A stretch of DNA of 64,000 nt from Ailurus styani (GCA_002007465.1 LNAC01000753.1:313213-377212); one strand, 5' to 3'; positions 1 through 12,130 are shown, counted from the first letter of the stretch. Made by a program: numbers and translations. The notes: generated by a model not told the origin, from the letters alone.

Positions 1-165
1 GAGGAGGGAGGCAGGAGGAGGAAGATGGGAGACGGGAGGAGGGAGGAGGGAGGTGGGAGGAAGGAGACAGGAGGCGGGAGGCAGGAGGCAGGAGGAGGGC
101 GGTGGGAGGAGGAAAGAAGGAGGAAAGAGACAGGAGGAGGGAGGAGGGAGGTGGGAGGCGTCCTC
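1..165. repeat. purine-rich GGGAGGA-type minisatellite
   Basis: Nearly every base is A or G, in irregular units of GGGAGG, GGAGGA and GGCAGGA. The array runs off the left edge, so its full length is unknown. The many G-runs on one strand could form G-quadruplex or triplex structures. Short ORFs rich in Gly, Arg and Glu across it are composition artefacts. Confidence 0.85.
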
Positions 166-780
166 CGTGACAGAGTCGGGGAGAACCCTGAGCTGCTATT
201 ACTGGTTGAGAGGACCATGTGTGGGTAGACTTCTCAGCTAGTCCCCCAAGTCCTCAGCAGTGCTACTCGCCTGGTGGACTACTGGATGTTTTTGAAGAAC
301 TCACAAAAACGCGGAAGAGCCCTGGAGCTGACACAGCCGTGGTGTCTCGGGCCCCAGGCCTCCTGTGCCTGGGCCCGGCCCACGGGGCCACGTTCGCCAG
401 GTGGGTAAGCGCGCCTGGACACACGCCCAGGACCGATGCAGGGAAACAGGCAGCAGCAGAGTCCCAGGGTTACTGTGAGGTGGTGGAATCACGCGGGAAT
501 GATTTTACTTCCGTTTACCTGATTTCCTTAAGTTTTCCAAAATGTTCTTACATTTTGTTCTTAAAATGTAAATGTTTTAAGTGGCTGAAGGCTACTCAGC
601 CACTTAGTCTCCTAATGACAACGCTGCGTGGAGCCCTGGGCGTTGGGCCTGGGTCACGGCGAGGCGCGCGGAGCTCGCTGTCCCACGGCCATCGCACAGG
701 GCGCCCCGGACAATGCGGCTCGCAGGGCACACGGCGCAGAGAGATATGGGGGAAGAGTGGTCGGCCCTAAGAAGCGAGGA
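166..780. other. CpG-rich single-copy stretch, no gene seen
   Basis: CpG clusters occur at about 340-430 and 625-770, separated by an AT-rich part (about 500-610) that holds a perfect 11-bp hairpin. A 183-residue plus-strand ORF crosses the stretch, but it spans both composition types and matches nothing I recognise. The CpG clusters could be a weak island or the product of GC-biased substitution. Confidence 0.4.
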
Positions 781-1140
781 GACTCTGACCCAGGCTACAA
801 CACGGATGAACCTGGAGGACGCTGCGCGGAGCGAAATACGCCAGTCGCGAAAGGACAAGTACTGTGTGATCCCACTTATCTGACGTGTCGAGAGGAGTGG
901 AGTGGACAGGAAGCAGAACGGTGGCCGCCAGGGACTGGGGGAGGGGAACGGGAGTTAGTGTTTCATGGGGACAGAGTCTCAGTCTGGAAAACGAGAAAGA
1001 TCTAGAGATGGAGGGAGTGATGGCTGCACGACAGTGCAAGTGCGCTTAATGCCGCTCGACCATACACTTAGAAATGGTTAAAATGGTAAATTTTATGTTA
1101 TGTGCATCTTACCATGATTTAAAAAAACAAAAACAAAAAC
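780..1140 (+). mobile_element. L1 3'-end fragment, 5'-truncated
   Basis: The order of blocks matches the 3' end of old carnivore L1 elements: 'ACACGGATGAACCT', a G-rich 'GGCCGCCAGGGACTGGGGGA' block, 'TTTCATGGGGACAGAGT', then 'TACACTTAGAAATGGTTAAAATGGTAAATTT' split over the final unit, and an A/C-rich tail near 1120-1145. A better preserved copy of the same segment lies at 42110-42836. Compared with that copy, many positions here are G or C, often creating CpG. Confidence 0.75.
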
Positions 1141-4100
1141 GAAAACGCACAATGCTGGAACCCAATAAATCCCTCAGAAGGAGAAAAGGTCAGGGGAGCA
1201 TTTCTCCCGACTCTGCAGCGATGCTGGATAAATACACAAGTGGTTCATCTCATCTTTCCTCCGGCAGGTGGGAAGCAGAAAAGCTAAAACGTTTCCATTA
1301 GCATCTGCGGCAATTCACACCGGGATGGAGGCTCTATTACCCATTTCGCCATTCCCGTGTCATTCATCTTTGCGTGAACGCGAGCAATTTCTGTTGTGAG
1401 AAATCAACTGTCTCGGGTAATGACGCGGCAGTGGGCAGGGCAGGAGAAGACACGGCGACAGATGGGGTGGGGGGGTACCTCCCAAACAAGCCCAGATGTA
1501 ATCGGCACTCCCCCTTCTCCACTCTCTCCCCTTACGTGTCTCTCTGAGGCCTCACCCCCCTTACACACCGTTATAATGGAACACGAGAATGACACCACGG
1601 TTTCAGAAAGGCAAGAAAGAAAATCTGTTCTCGAAGGACACGTCACCGTCTGAAGGACGAGAGCTCCCTAGGAAGGGCCTTGTCCCCAGCTGGCCTCAGA
1701 GACAGACCTGGGCCTTTCCACCCGATCCGGCCTCTGTTCTTCACCCTCCTGGATCACCGGGCATCCTGCCTGCTAATCTCATCAGTCAAATCGAGAGAGG
1801 AGGGGAGGTGGGAGGGATGATTACCCAGAGAGACTCATTTTTCAGAGCAGAAAGCTTTTTCTGTACCCAGGGGGGGAGAAGAGATAAAATTCGTCTCCAT
1901 CAGATTTTCAAAAAAACCCCAAAAAACAACAACAACAAAAAAAATTTGACATTCTGTTTGAAACTACACTTTGAAAATCAGCACCAAAGAGAAACTTCAG
2001 GGTCTGCAATGGAAAGAATTGGTCCCGGAACCTTAGGGTCAAAGGCCTTCCACTCCAGACGTGAATCTGCGAGGAGGGAGGCGAGAACGCAAAGACGTAT
2101 TCCCACCCCACCTCCAAGGCAGTGTGACTGGAGACCCTAATCTGGGAAGAGAGACTGAAAGGCAACAGAAAGAGTGACAGCAACAGAATCAAGGACTCTC
2201 AGAGATTGAAAGAGTCTCTGTTTCACACAGAAGGAAAATGGAACTGCAAAACGGTCACTATTTTTCTAAGGCCGGACACCTGGGGCTGGTGCTGAGTCCC
2301 GAGCCCCAGGGCCCGGCTCAGGGTGCTGTCCTGTCCTTGTCCCCAAGCCCTGTGCATCTCGAAGACCTCTCTCACATTCTAGCTGCTATGCGGCCACTAT
2401 CTCAGAAATGGCAGAAACACCGGGAAGAGGACATGGGGAGAGCTAGCCCAACATGCTCAGGAGGTGCCAAATCTTGCAGGTCCTCCTCAACTTCTAGAAA
2501 GCCATCGTCTGAGAAGAATGTGTCTACCTGAGAATGCTGAGCTCCCTCCCTGAAGCCAGCGGACTCCTTGGCAGCCCGGGGGATTAGCAGGACTCTCCCC
2601 ATGAGCGTGACCATGGCCTTCTCCGCAGGGGGCCAGGAAACCCACCTGGGGGAGCAAAGGACACAAAGCACTCCCTCCTTTCTTCGGCGAACTGGAACTG
2701 TCGGACTTGTAAGCTGCCTATGGTGCAGATCAGGTGCGGCTCCGTGGAGGGAGACGGAGGAGTCACTGAGTGACTGCTGGGTTTAGGGAGCTTCCACAGA
2801 AGGATTCCTGGCCAGCATGACCTGAGTGAGGTCAAGAGCAGCCCGCGTCACAACCATGCCCAGTCTCCCTGATGACAGCGGGATCTAAATAAACGGAAGG
2901 GAGAGACGATGCTGACTAGACCTCTCCCCTCAATTCCCAGACCTCCTTCATGGACGGGGTTTTGACTGGAGAACTTGGGGTGGAAATCACAGGTCTCTAA
3001 AAGGCAAATGTCGGACAGGGTTGTTTATGAATTCAGCTACTGGCATTCACCTTGCTGCTGGCATTCACTCCCACACAGCGCTCACAGAAACCTTCTCAGC
3101 TGTGCTCTGGCTCAGGGCACAGCTTGGTCCGTGTACCTCAAGCGCCCCGAATCTACTCCTGGAACGTGTGTGACTGTGCTTCCAACAGACCCTCACCTCC
3201 AGGCCTCCCCTCAGCCATGGCTACTTGGCTGGCATGTTTTATTGAAATTCCAGATTCTACTTGAAAGTAGGCTGGGCTGGGACAGGAAATTGAGCTAAAA
3301 CAATAACCTGGCCACTGTTGACCCAAGAGCAGAGGTGTCCAAAGAGGGGCCACGTAAGACACGCTTCCAGGGTAAAGAAACGGTAGAGATTTCCAAGTAT
3401 TTTTCCTAGTCCTTTTTACTACCATATTTAAAATATGCTTTGGAATGCATCAATAGATTAGAGTGGTAATATGTGTTTAATCTAGGAGTATTTGAAGATA
3501 CGCCGAGGAACAGAGATCTATACTCAAAATATTTTTTGCTAATAGGGTGTTTGGCCAAAGAAGTTGGCGCCACTGCCGGGGGGACGCCACTGCTGTCTTT
3601 ACTCCTGCTCCTCCATCGGTCAGCGGGTTTTGCGGCCGCGCTGGAAGACAACAGGCTCCTATATTCAGCTTCATAGGAGGAGAAGACACGCTGCCTCCTC
3701 CCACCCATCTGTCTACAACTGCTAGATATCCAACACCTAGAACACGGGAAGCTACTGAGTTCTGAGCAACCCACTTTACACAGTGGCAAGTGCGATGAAC
3801 AGTGGTTCCTTGCAGACCACAAAATTCTGGAAGCGCCCATCATTCTTGCGGAAAACAGGCTTCTTAACCAGAGCAAAATAACTCCTAAAGGAAAAACTCA
3901 TGTGTATGCTGATTTAGTGAGAAAAAAGGTCACAACGAAAACAGATAACGTCCTTTGGCAAAATAAAAGGATGTGGTGCCTTCATCAAGAGTTATAGGTA
4001 ATAACTCAGAAACAAAAGGAAACTCGGTACGTTCCTAGCCATGAAGAAAATCAACGGTATAACAGCTGAAGACGTGAGAGCCAGAGTCAATACCACAGTG

Positions 4101-4225
4101 AGCTGATTTTAACTAGAGTGCGACTCCTACTAGTAACATCTAGGATTCGCCCCTAAGATGGCTTCCCCTCCCTCTCCATATATGTTTTAAAACCCACTAG
4201 AACATCTGTTTCACAGGGAGTCTCT
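1141..4225. other. unannotated single-copy sequence
   Basis: No recognisable gene or young repeat is seen in about 3.1 kb. An A/C-rich simple stretch lies near 1914-1945. Around 3550-3660 there is a small GC-rich patch with GGCGCC and a NotI-like GCGGCCGC. ORFs on both strands are short and mutually overlapping. Confidence 0.4.
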
Positions 4226-4400
4226 CATTAATCCACGCAGTAGAAGCATATCCTATTATTATAATAAAGAAAAGCTTATTAGCTAAGTATTCTATTCAGA
4301 TGCTCCCCACTGCGTGGGTAACGCCTGTTTTACATAGGAAGGAACTGTAGCTCAGGCTGCATGACTCACCCAGGAGTTGGGGAAGAAGAGAGGGGGCCAC
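4226..4400 (-). repeat. MIR-like fragment (weak)
   Basis: The blocks 'CTGTTTTACATAGGAAGGAACTG', 'AGCTCAGGCTGCATGACTCACC' and the preceding AT-rich part resemble reverse-orientation MIR (tRNA-derived ancient SINE), but divergence is high. Assignment is by pattern only. Confidence 0.35.
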
Positions 4401-5566
4401 CCTAACAGACACATCTAATGTGAGCACATACACATTCCCGTCTAGGGCACCTGGGACAATGGGAAGGGTGTAGACAAAGGACAGCCTATTCTTCCCCGGC
4501 CTGATGCTTAACCAACCTCGGTAAGAAACACGAATATATGAACTCTTCATCACCAACAAAGTAGAAATTCCATGAACCAACTTCCATTTTCTGGTCCAGT
4601 GTGTGAAGAGCTTGGAAGTCATCAATCCACCCTAATAATAAGCAAAAAGCTGAACACAAGGCAAAAAATCAACGACTCTTCTTAGCTCACTCAGAGAAGT
4701 GAGATCATAGAGGCCCCTGCTACCCCCAAAACTGGAGAGACCAACAGGTGAATATGGAGAATCACAACCTACTGGAGCAACAAGCTCTGGGGGAACCTTG
4801 TCTGGACAATGAACCCTGAGCTGGAGTGGATGAACAGCCGGAAGTCACCACGGACGAGCCCGACAGATAAAGACTCCAGGGGCATTGGCTACAGACAGGC
4901 TCCCATACCTCTGTGAGTTTTACCTCTGGGAGCTTCACGAGGTGTCTCATCGTGAATAATGAGAGACAGATCCCTTCGTCCTTCCAGCCAGGGGAGAAGA
5001 AAAAGAATCATTTTGAAATCTGCCAGAGCATTCTGTTCTTAGCAAGGTCTTCCCTCAAGGGAAACCATTCTCCCACAGCTAACCTATTGGGAGTTTATCA
5101 GAGCCTAACCAACCTGGGAAAAGGGACATACTCAAATCCAGCCTGCCCCTAGCCTTCTACATGGAGGAAGGGAAACAGTCCTTTTTAATCACCTCTGGCC
5201 ACCCTGTCTCACCTCTGTGGGAGAGAAACTGAGAAGCATTTGTGAAGGTGACAGCCCGGGGCACAGACCTATCATAGGACTATAGAATGTAACTATAGTT
5301 ATAGAACTAGTATGTAGTATATAACTAGAATATAACTAATAACATCTAGGATGTAACTAGTATGTAATGTTTGAATTACATACTCTCCTCCCTCTAGAAC
5401 TTAACACCACACCACTAAAGGCCTATTTACTGGAGTTCCTTTTACCCAGCATATCATACCCAGTGTTGAAGAAAAACTTACAAGGCATACTAAAAGGCGA
5501 AAAACGCAGTGTGAAGAGACAAAGAGGCAAAAAACATAGTTTGAAGAGACAAAGCAAGACTCAGAT

Positions 5567-5812
5567 ATGGCAGGGATGTTGGAATTATTATACCAGGAAT
5601 TTAAAACAACTATTATTAATATGTTAAAAGCTATAATGGAAAAAGTAAACAACATGGAAGGACAAATAAATAATATAAACAGAGAGATAAAAATGCTCAT
5701 AAAAAATCATAAAGAATTACTGGAGATCAAACACTGCAACAGAAATGAAATGAAGAATGGTTCTGATGGACTCAGTAGTAAACTAGGCACAGCTGACGGA
5801 AGAATCTTTTAG
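5567..5812 (+). pseudogene. L1 ORF1p remnant (coiled-coil part)
   Basis: The 81-residue frame begins MAGMLELL and contains 'NMLKAIMEKVNNMEGQINN' and 'NREIKMLIKNHKELLEIK', a heptad-like Leu/Ile/Met pattern typical of the N-terminal coiled coil of L1 ORF1p, the RNA-binding trimeric chaperone of LINE-1. A complete ORF1p is several hundred residues, so this is a fragment. The frame stops at 5812 and ORF1-like sequence continues in broken frames downstream to about 6480. It is non-functional. Confidence 0.7.
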
Positions 5813-6956
5813 TCCGAGGATAAGATAGTAGAAACTTCCAAATAGAAAAGCAAAGATTAAAAAAAAAAGAAAAGAAAAAAACCTGAAAAAAATCAGAACA
5901 GAGTATCCAAGAAATGTTGGGCAACTACCAAAAGTGTACATACACATGTAATGGGAATACCAGAATGAGAAGAAAGAGAGACAGGAATAAAAGAATTATT
6001 CAAAGTGATAATGACTGAGAATTTCCTCAAATTAATGTCAGATTACCAAAACATAGCTCCCAGAAACTCATACAACACCAAGCAGAATAAATAACAAAAA
6101 CAAAAAAACAAACAAACGCAAAACATAAAAACAAAAACTATACCTAGACATAGCATATTCAAACTGTAGAAAATTGATAATTAAAAAAAGAAAAACTCTT
6201 GAAAGAAGACAGAGGGGGGGAAAACAGCTTTAGAGAAACAAAGATTAGAAGTCTATCCAACTTCTCATAAACCACGCAAGCAAGAAGAGAGTGGAATGAA
6301 ATATCTTAAGTGCTGATAGAAAAAAAAAAAAAGCCAACCTAGAATTCTATACTCTGTGAAAATAATCTTCAAAAGTGAAGGAGAAATAAAGACTTTCCCA
6401 GACAAAAATGGAGGCAACATGTTGCCAGTAGACCTGCCTTGCAAAAACTATTAAAAGAAGCTCTTCAGAGAGAAGGAAAATGATAGAGGGCAGAAACTCA
6501 GATCTCCATAACGAATGTAAGAACATCAGAGAAGGAATAAGTGATGGTAAAATGATGACTCTAGTTTTCTTACTCTTAATTTATCTAATAGATAACAGTT
6601 TGTTCAAAATAATAATAGCAACAATGTATTTGATTACATATGCTTATATATATGTTTATGTACACACATATATGTGAAGTGAATTACAACAATGATATAA
6701 GCAATGGGAGGGAAGAATTCTTAATATTTTGTTATAAGATACACTAACCGTGAAGAGGGCTAGTGCTATTTCAAATTAGACTTGGATTAGTTGTAAAGAC
6801 ATATTGCGAACTCTAAGGCAACCACTAAAACAAAGGGAAAAAATAGGAGAGAAAAATGGAATCATGTAAAATGCTCAATGAAAGCTATGGAAAGCAGAAG
6901 AAAGTGTAGAAGACAAAAATAAGAACAGAACAAGGGCAAGTAATAGAGTAATAAAT

Positions 6957-7110
6957 ATGGTAAATATCAATACAGCTGTATTAATAACAACTTTAAATGA
7001 CAATGGTCTAAATACACCAATTAAAAAACAGAGACTGTCAGAATAGATAAAAAAAAATAAGACCCAAGAGACTGTATGTTATCTACAAGAAATCTACTTT
7101 CAAAACAGAA
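6957..7110 (+). pseudogene. L1 ORF2p endonuclease start, truncated by deletion
   Basis: Around 6987-7031 the translation reads TTLNDNGLNTPIKKQ, followed by a 'KIRPKRL/CLSTRNLL'-like stretch in shifted frames. This corresponds to the beginning of the L1 apurinic/apyrimidinic-type endonuclease, whose intact form has a LN-x-NGLN motif carrying a catalytic Asn. Shortly after 'CTACAAGAAATCTACTTTC' the sequence jumps into reverse-transcriptase-region sequence (from about 7110), so most of the endonuclease and the linker is missing. Confidence 0.65.
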
Positions 7111-8850
7111 AGCACTGAGCCCAGATGGGTTCACTGGTGAAATCTACCAAATATTTAAGGAACCATACTAATTCTCTACCATCTTCTTCAAAATATAGAC
7201 ACAGAGGGAATACTTCCTAACTCATTCTATGAAGCTAGCATTACCCTAATAAAAAAACCAGACAAGGATATTACAAGAAAATAACAAACCAGTATCTCTT
7301 ATGAATACAGATGTAAAAATCAACAAAATATTAGCAAATTGAATCCAACAATGTGTAAAAAGAATTAAAATTTATCTTACGTATGCAAGGCTAGTTCAAC
7401 ATGTGAAAATCAATTAATGTAATCCCCTTGACAAAATCCAACTCATTCATAATAAAAACTCTCAGCAAACTAGGAACAGAAAGAATACTTCTTCAGCTTG
7501 ATAAAGAACATCTACAAAAAAAACCTAGAGCTAACTTCATACTTAACGGTGAGAAAATAGAAGCTTTCCTGCTAAGACCAGAAATATGGGAAGGATGTGT
7601 ACCACTTTCCAACATCATACTAGAAGTCCCAGTTAATGCAATAAGACAATGAAACAAAAAGTATAATATAGATTAAGAAGGAAGATGTTTGTAGATGATA
7701 TGACTATCTATGTAGAAAACCTGAAAGAATCAAAAACTCCTAGAACTAATAAGTAATTACAACAAGGCTGCAGGATACAGGGTTAATAAACAAAAGCCAA
7801 TTGTTTTCTTATCTATGAACAATGAACAAGGGGAATTTGAAATTAAAAGTACAATACCATTTACTTTAGTGCCCCCCAAATATAAATACTTCAGTATATA
7901 TCTAACAAAATAGGCACAAAATTTATATGAGCAAAACTCTAAAACTGATGATAAAAAGAACTTTAAATAAATGGAAAGATATTCCACGTCCATAGGTAGG
8001 AAGCCTCAATATTGTCAAGATGTCCATTCTTACCATCTTGATCTATAAATCTGAAACAATCTAAATGAAAATACCAGAAAGTTTTCTGTAGGTATCAACA
8101 GATTCTAAAGTATGTGAAAGGCAACAAACAAACAAACAAACCGAATATCCAACACAACATTAAAGAGAAAGAACAAAGTTGGAGGACTGATGTTAACCAA
8201 ATTCAAGAATTACCATAAAGTAATCAAGACAGTATAGTACTGGGAAAAGAAAAGGCTAATAGAGAAATGGAACAGAATAGAGAGCCCAGAAATGGACCCA
8301 CATAAATAGAGTCAACTGATCTTTGGCAAAGGAGCAAAGGCAATACAATGAGGCAAAGATAGTCTTTCCAACAAATGGTGCTGGAACAAGTGGACAACCA
8401 CATGCAATCAATCAATCAATCTAGACACAAAACTTATAACCTTCTCAAAAAATTTACTCAAAATGGATCACAGGCCCAAATACAAGACCAAATTATTATA
8501 AGACTCCTGAGACATAATATAGGAAAAAAAACCTAGGTGATCTTTGGTATGGCTATGACTTTTTAAATAAAACATCATAGGCATGATCTATGAAAGAACT
8601 GACAAAGCTAACCCTATTTAAAATTAAAATTTCTGTTTTGGGAAAGACACTATAAAGAAAATGAGAAGACAAGCCAAAGACAGAAAAAATATTTGCAAAC
8701 GACATATATGATGGAGGGCTGTTATCCAAAATATATAGAGTGTTTAAAATTCAGCAAGGAAATGAGCAATCCACTTTAAATAAATGGGTGAAAGACCTGA
8801 ACAGACACCTCCCCAAAGAAGCTAAACAGAGGGTAAATGAATATATTAAA
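7110..8850 (+). pseudogene. L1 ORF2p reverse transcriptase and C-terminus, broken
   Basis: The segment opens with codons for 'SPDGFTGEIYQIF', the usual entry into the L1 reverse transcriptase. The frame at 7428-7652 contains 'LGTER', 'LDKEHLQKKPRANFILNGEK' and 'GCVPLSNIILEV'. At 7685-7699 it encodes MFVDDM, the catalytic motif that is normally FADD in LINE-1; the Ala-to-Val change and the surrounding stops show decay. Downstream pieces to about 8850 match the C-terminal third (for example a LNRHLPKEA-like end near 8800). No frame is open for more than about 75 codons. Confidence 0.75.
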
Positions 8851-9259
8851 AAACTCAGATTCATATATTAGGGAAATGCACATTTAAACAATGAGATTCT
8901 ACTTCCCACCTATTATAATAACCTAAATTAAAAACACTGACAACACCAAATGCTGCCGAAGACATGGAAAAACTGGTGGGAATGCAAAATGGGACAGCCA
9001 CTTTGGAAGACAGTTTGGTAGTTCCCTACAACACTACACAGGGTCTTACTATATGGTCCAGGAGTCTTACTCCTCGGTATTTACCCAAATGAACTGAAAA
9101 TGTACATCTATACAAAAACCTACACATAGCTCTTTACAGCAGTTCTATTCACAACTGCCAAAGCTTAGAAGCAACCAAGATGTCCTTCAGTAGGTGAATG
9201 GATAAACTGTGGCCCATTCAGACGACAGAATACTGTTCAGTGATAAGAACAAACACACC

Positions 9260-9465
9260 GGGGTGCCTGGGTGGCTCAGTCATTAAGCGGCTGCCTTCGG
9301 CTCAGGTCATGATCCCAGGGTCCTGGGATCGAGTCCCACATCGGGCTCCCTCCTCAGCAGGAAGACTGGTTCTCCCTCTCTCACTCCCCCTGCTTGTGTT
9401 CCCTTGCTCGCTAGCTCTCTCTCTGTCAAGTAAATAAATAAAATCTTAAAAAAAAAAAAAAAAAA
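9260..9465 (+). mobile_element. CAN-SINE 1, inserted in the L1
   Basis: It starts GGGGTGCCTGGGTGGCTCAG (tRNA-Lys-derived head with pol III A box), has a B-box-like GGGATCGAGTCCC, a CT-rich region, AAATAAATAAAATCTT and a poly-A tail. Target-site duplications GAACAAAYACACC flank it at 9247-9259 and 9466-9478; the two copies differ at one base. Confidence 0.95.
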
Positions 9466-9985
9466 GAACAAATACACCAACAAGCCACGAAAAGACATGG
9501 AGGAACCTTCATTATGTATTACTAAGTGAGACAAGCCAACCTGAAAAGGCAACACACTGTATGATTCTAACTATATGACATTCTGGAAAAGGCAAAACTA
9601 TGGAGACGGGAAAAGGATCCGTGGTTGTCACGAACTGGGGGGAGGGTGGGCTGAATAGTTGGAACACGGAGGATATTTAGGGCAGTGAAGCAATTCCATA
9701 GGATCCTGTGATGATGGACACATGTCCCTATACATTTGTTAAAACCCACCGAATGTACACCACCAAGAGTGAATCCTAATGTGAACTATGGACTCTGGGT
9801 GACTGTGATGAGCCAATGCTGGTACCCTGATTGTGGCCATGGACCACTCTGCTGGGGCACATTGGCGGTTGGGGAGGTACACATGCGTACGGCCAGGAGG
9901 GATATGGGAATCTCTGTCCTTTCTGCACAATTTTGCTGTGAACCTAAAACTGCTCTAAAAACTAGTCTTTTAAAAAAATTTATGA

Positions 9986-10699
9986 ACCGATATATTATCC
10001 CATGTTTTCTATTTTATTCTATTTTTTTTTCTTTCAGCAAATTCTGGTCATCTCCTAGTAAACTTATTTCACCACCCACTAATGGGCTGGAAGGAAGTCC
10101 CCTCAAAATTGCTATAAGGGCAGTGTTTCCAGCGGCCCTATGAAACCCATTTTCTATCCCGCAGGCTCCAGAGATGCCAAAGCCACGTTCAGCTCATTCA
10201 CAGTTTCTGAGCAAGAGGACTTCCCAGCCACCAGCCCAAGGCCGGACAGGTCCCCAGGGGGCTGCTGCAGTACCTGGAGGGAGGGTCTCCATGCTCTGTG
10301 CTTTCTCATCCCCGTTGCTGTGATGAAGGTCTTTCTTTTTAATTGGGTCAATCTCATTCCAGTCCTCCTAGGGGGAACAAAGACACCAAATTAGTTGATC
10401 AGTTTTTCAAGCACAACTGCATTCACCAGTTCAATCGACAGTAAGTGGTAGGATGCCAGTGGGCCCCGGGGAGGCAAATGATGAGGGAGAGAGAATTCCC
10501 GGCTCCAGGACCTGCATCCCAGGACTTCTCAGACGGTGGAGATGTGAGGGGAGAAAAGTGTGGGAGTGACCTTTTCCAAGGAAGGATTTTCACTTCCCTC
10601 TTCATTTTATATTTGTGTTCCCTATCTTTGGTAAGGAAATACTCCAGAAATTCCCAGGGCTCTGTGGCTCTGCGAAGGTAGGGAAGGGAGATGGGGAAA
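9986..10699. other. unannotated sequence with splice-acceptor-like tract
   Basis: A long pyrimidine tract followed by CAG ends at 10038, resembling a splice acceptor, but the downstream frame closes after a few codons and no donor with coding sequence was found. No repeats were recognised. Confidence 0.3.
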
Positions 10700-12130
10700 G
10701 TAGATTAAATAAAATAATTCAATAGCGGTTAAATTAAAGCCATTAAAATCAGGGTAGCTCTCCAGACATCTTAAGATGGTTTAAGGACACCCTAGGACCC
10801 AATTCTCCCTCCAGGCCCCTCAGAGCCCTCCTCTCAGGTTGCTAAATGATTTAATTCCACTGAGTAACAGTGGAGGGAGGAGGAAGGACCAGCCAAGCTT
10901 TTCCTAGGGCTTACTCTAATAAGACTGCCAATGGAACAGAGCTGTAAATTAAGGGTTTAATGCGAAATCAGAATAAGATATAAGCTCTGGCAGAATTTAT
11001 TCAGCTCATCTGCACAAACAATTTACTCTAATCCATCAACATTAAATCAAACTAAAAAACATCTCCATGACCACAGAGCTAAATATATTTTGCAACCACT
11101 TGGAATCTGGTTTCTGCGAATCAAGTAAGAAAGGCTTCTGTATATAACCCAGATCAGAAATGTCCCATGGCTAGTCGTTTTCCTACAGAGATCGGGAGAT
11201 GGTCGACTGGCCATTCTCTCAAGCAGAGGCTGTCTGCATGACCTGCAGCATTAAGTCTTCCCCTGGGGGACACCCGACCAGTTCCAAATAGGTCTGTCTG
11301 GCTAGCATTCCTCTAGCTAGCATTGCGCACGCTGCGTGTTGTGCAAAAGCTGACCACTGGAGACATTTTGGCTCTTCAAAATGTAAAGTGAGATCTTCAA
11401 GGGGGGCAATTCTCCGGGGCTGGGCCAAATCAGACATTTTTCCCAAATGCAACTTGCTTTGCCAATAATCTGCATTTTTACTCAAGTGGTACGGTAATTC
11501 AAGAGAAACCGTGCCTAAGCTTCCTCCCTCGTGAGGCCAGCTCTTCCTTCAGCTGCTTCTACAGTGATGCAGCTGGGTTGGTCACCACTGGAAATGATGG
11601 TGGGGGCACCCGGGAGGATGACCCCACTGCCGAAAGAGCGGGCTGGTGAGGAACCCTCCTGTGCCTTGGCAGTCCTGGCCCTGCCCAGCTGTCTCAAGGC
11701 CTCAGCCCTTCAAGTGGCCCAAGTGCCGGGACTTTTGAAGATATTATCCTGCATTTTAACAAAGATATTAAAATGCATCTGTGTCCCAATTTAAGTATTT
11801 TTTGCTGCAGATCTTTCTTCAAAGGTATTTATAATTTGGCTTTTGAGATTATCTGGTTAAAAATAAACTTTCAGTTTACTATCGGCAACGGTAGCGAGCT
11901 TAGCGAATGCATAGGAGGGAGACAATCTAACCTACAGCCTTGACGATATACGGAAACATGCGAATACGAATTCAGTAAGTAATGAAGTAACCAGAGTCAC
12001 GCTGTGCAGACTTTTAATTAAGCATTATTAATTCTTACTTTGCAGCTCGCTTGTAGCATTTTGTGGCTAATTGTTTCCCCCACAGGCATTATTACACTGG
12101 CTAATGGATCAAACCATTTAACCTTGTACC
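10700..12130. other. AT-rich repeat-free block, candidate conserved non-coding element
   Basis: No recognisable transposon interrupts 1.4 kb. It is rich in homeodomain-type ATTA/TAAT cores, for example TTTTAATTAAGCATTATTAA near 12013-12032 and TTAATTCC near 10851. A minus-strand 88-residue ORF (11219-11485) lies inside but has no recognised domain. Conservation cannot be measured here, so the enhancer reading is inference. Confidence 0.35.

Larger units (their letters stand above)
4640..9985 (+). mobile_element. long decayed L1 retrotransposon with ORF1, ORF2 and 3' end
   Basis: This is the largest repeat in the window. From about 5400 it is strongly A-rich on the plus strand, as L1 sense strands are. 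In order it shows an ORF1 coiled-coil remnant (5567-5812), an ORF1-end to inter-ORF region, the start of the ORF2 endonuclease (about 6957-7110), reverse transcriptase with a diagnostic motif (about 7110-7760), the ORF2 C-terminus to about 8850, and a 3' part ending at an A-run near 9970-9977. The stretch 4640-5390 may be the 5' UTR, which is less certain. Stops and frameshifts occur throughout, so the copy is inactive. A CAN-SINE (9260-9465) interrupts it near the 3' end. The age looks old relative to the mustelid SINEs. Confidence 0.85.

Noticed and set aside
10010..10143. Exon after a strong pyrimidine tract and CAG
   Set aside because: The frames close quickly and there is no matching donor with coding potential.
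11219..11485. Minus-strand ORF of 88 residues with fairly balanced composition
   Set aside because: No domain or family resemblance. It lies in the repeat-free block, so conservation there would more simply reflect a non-coding element.
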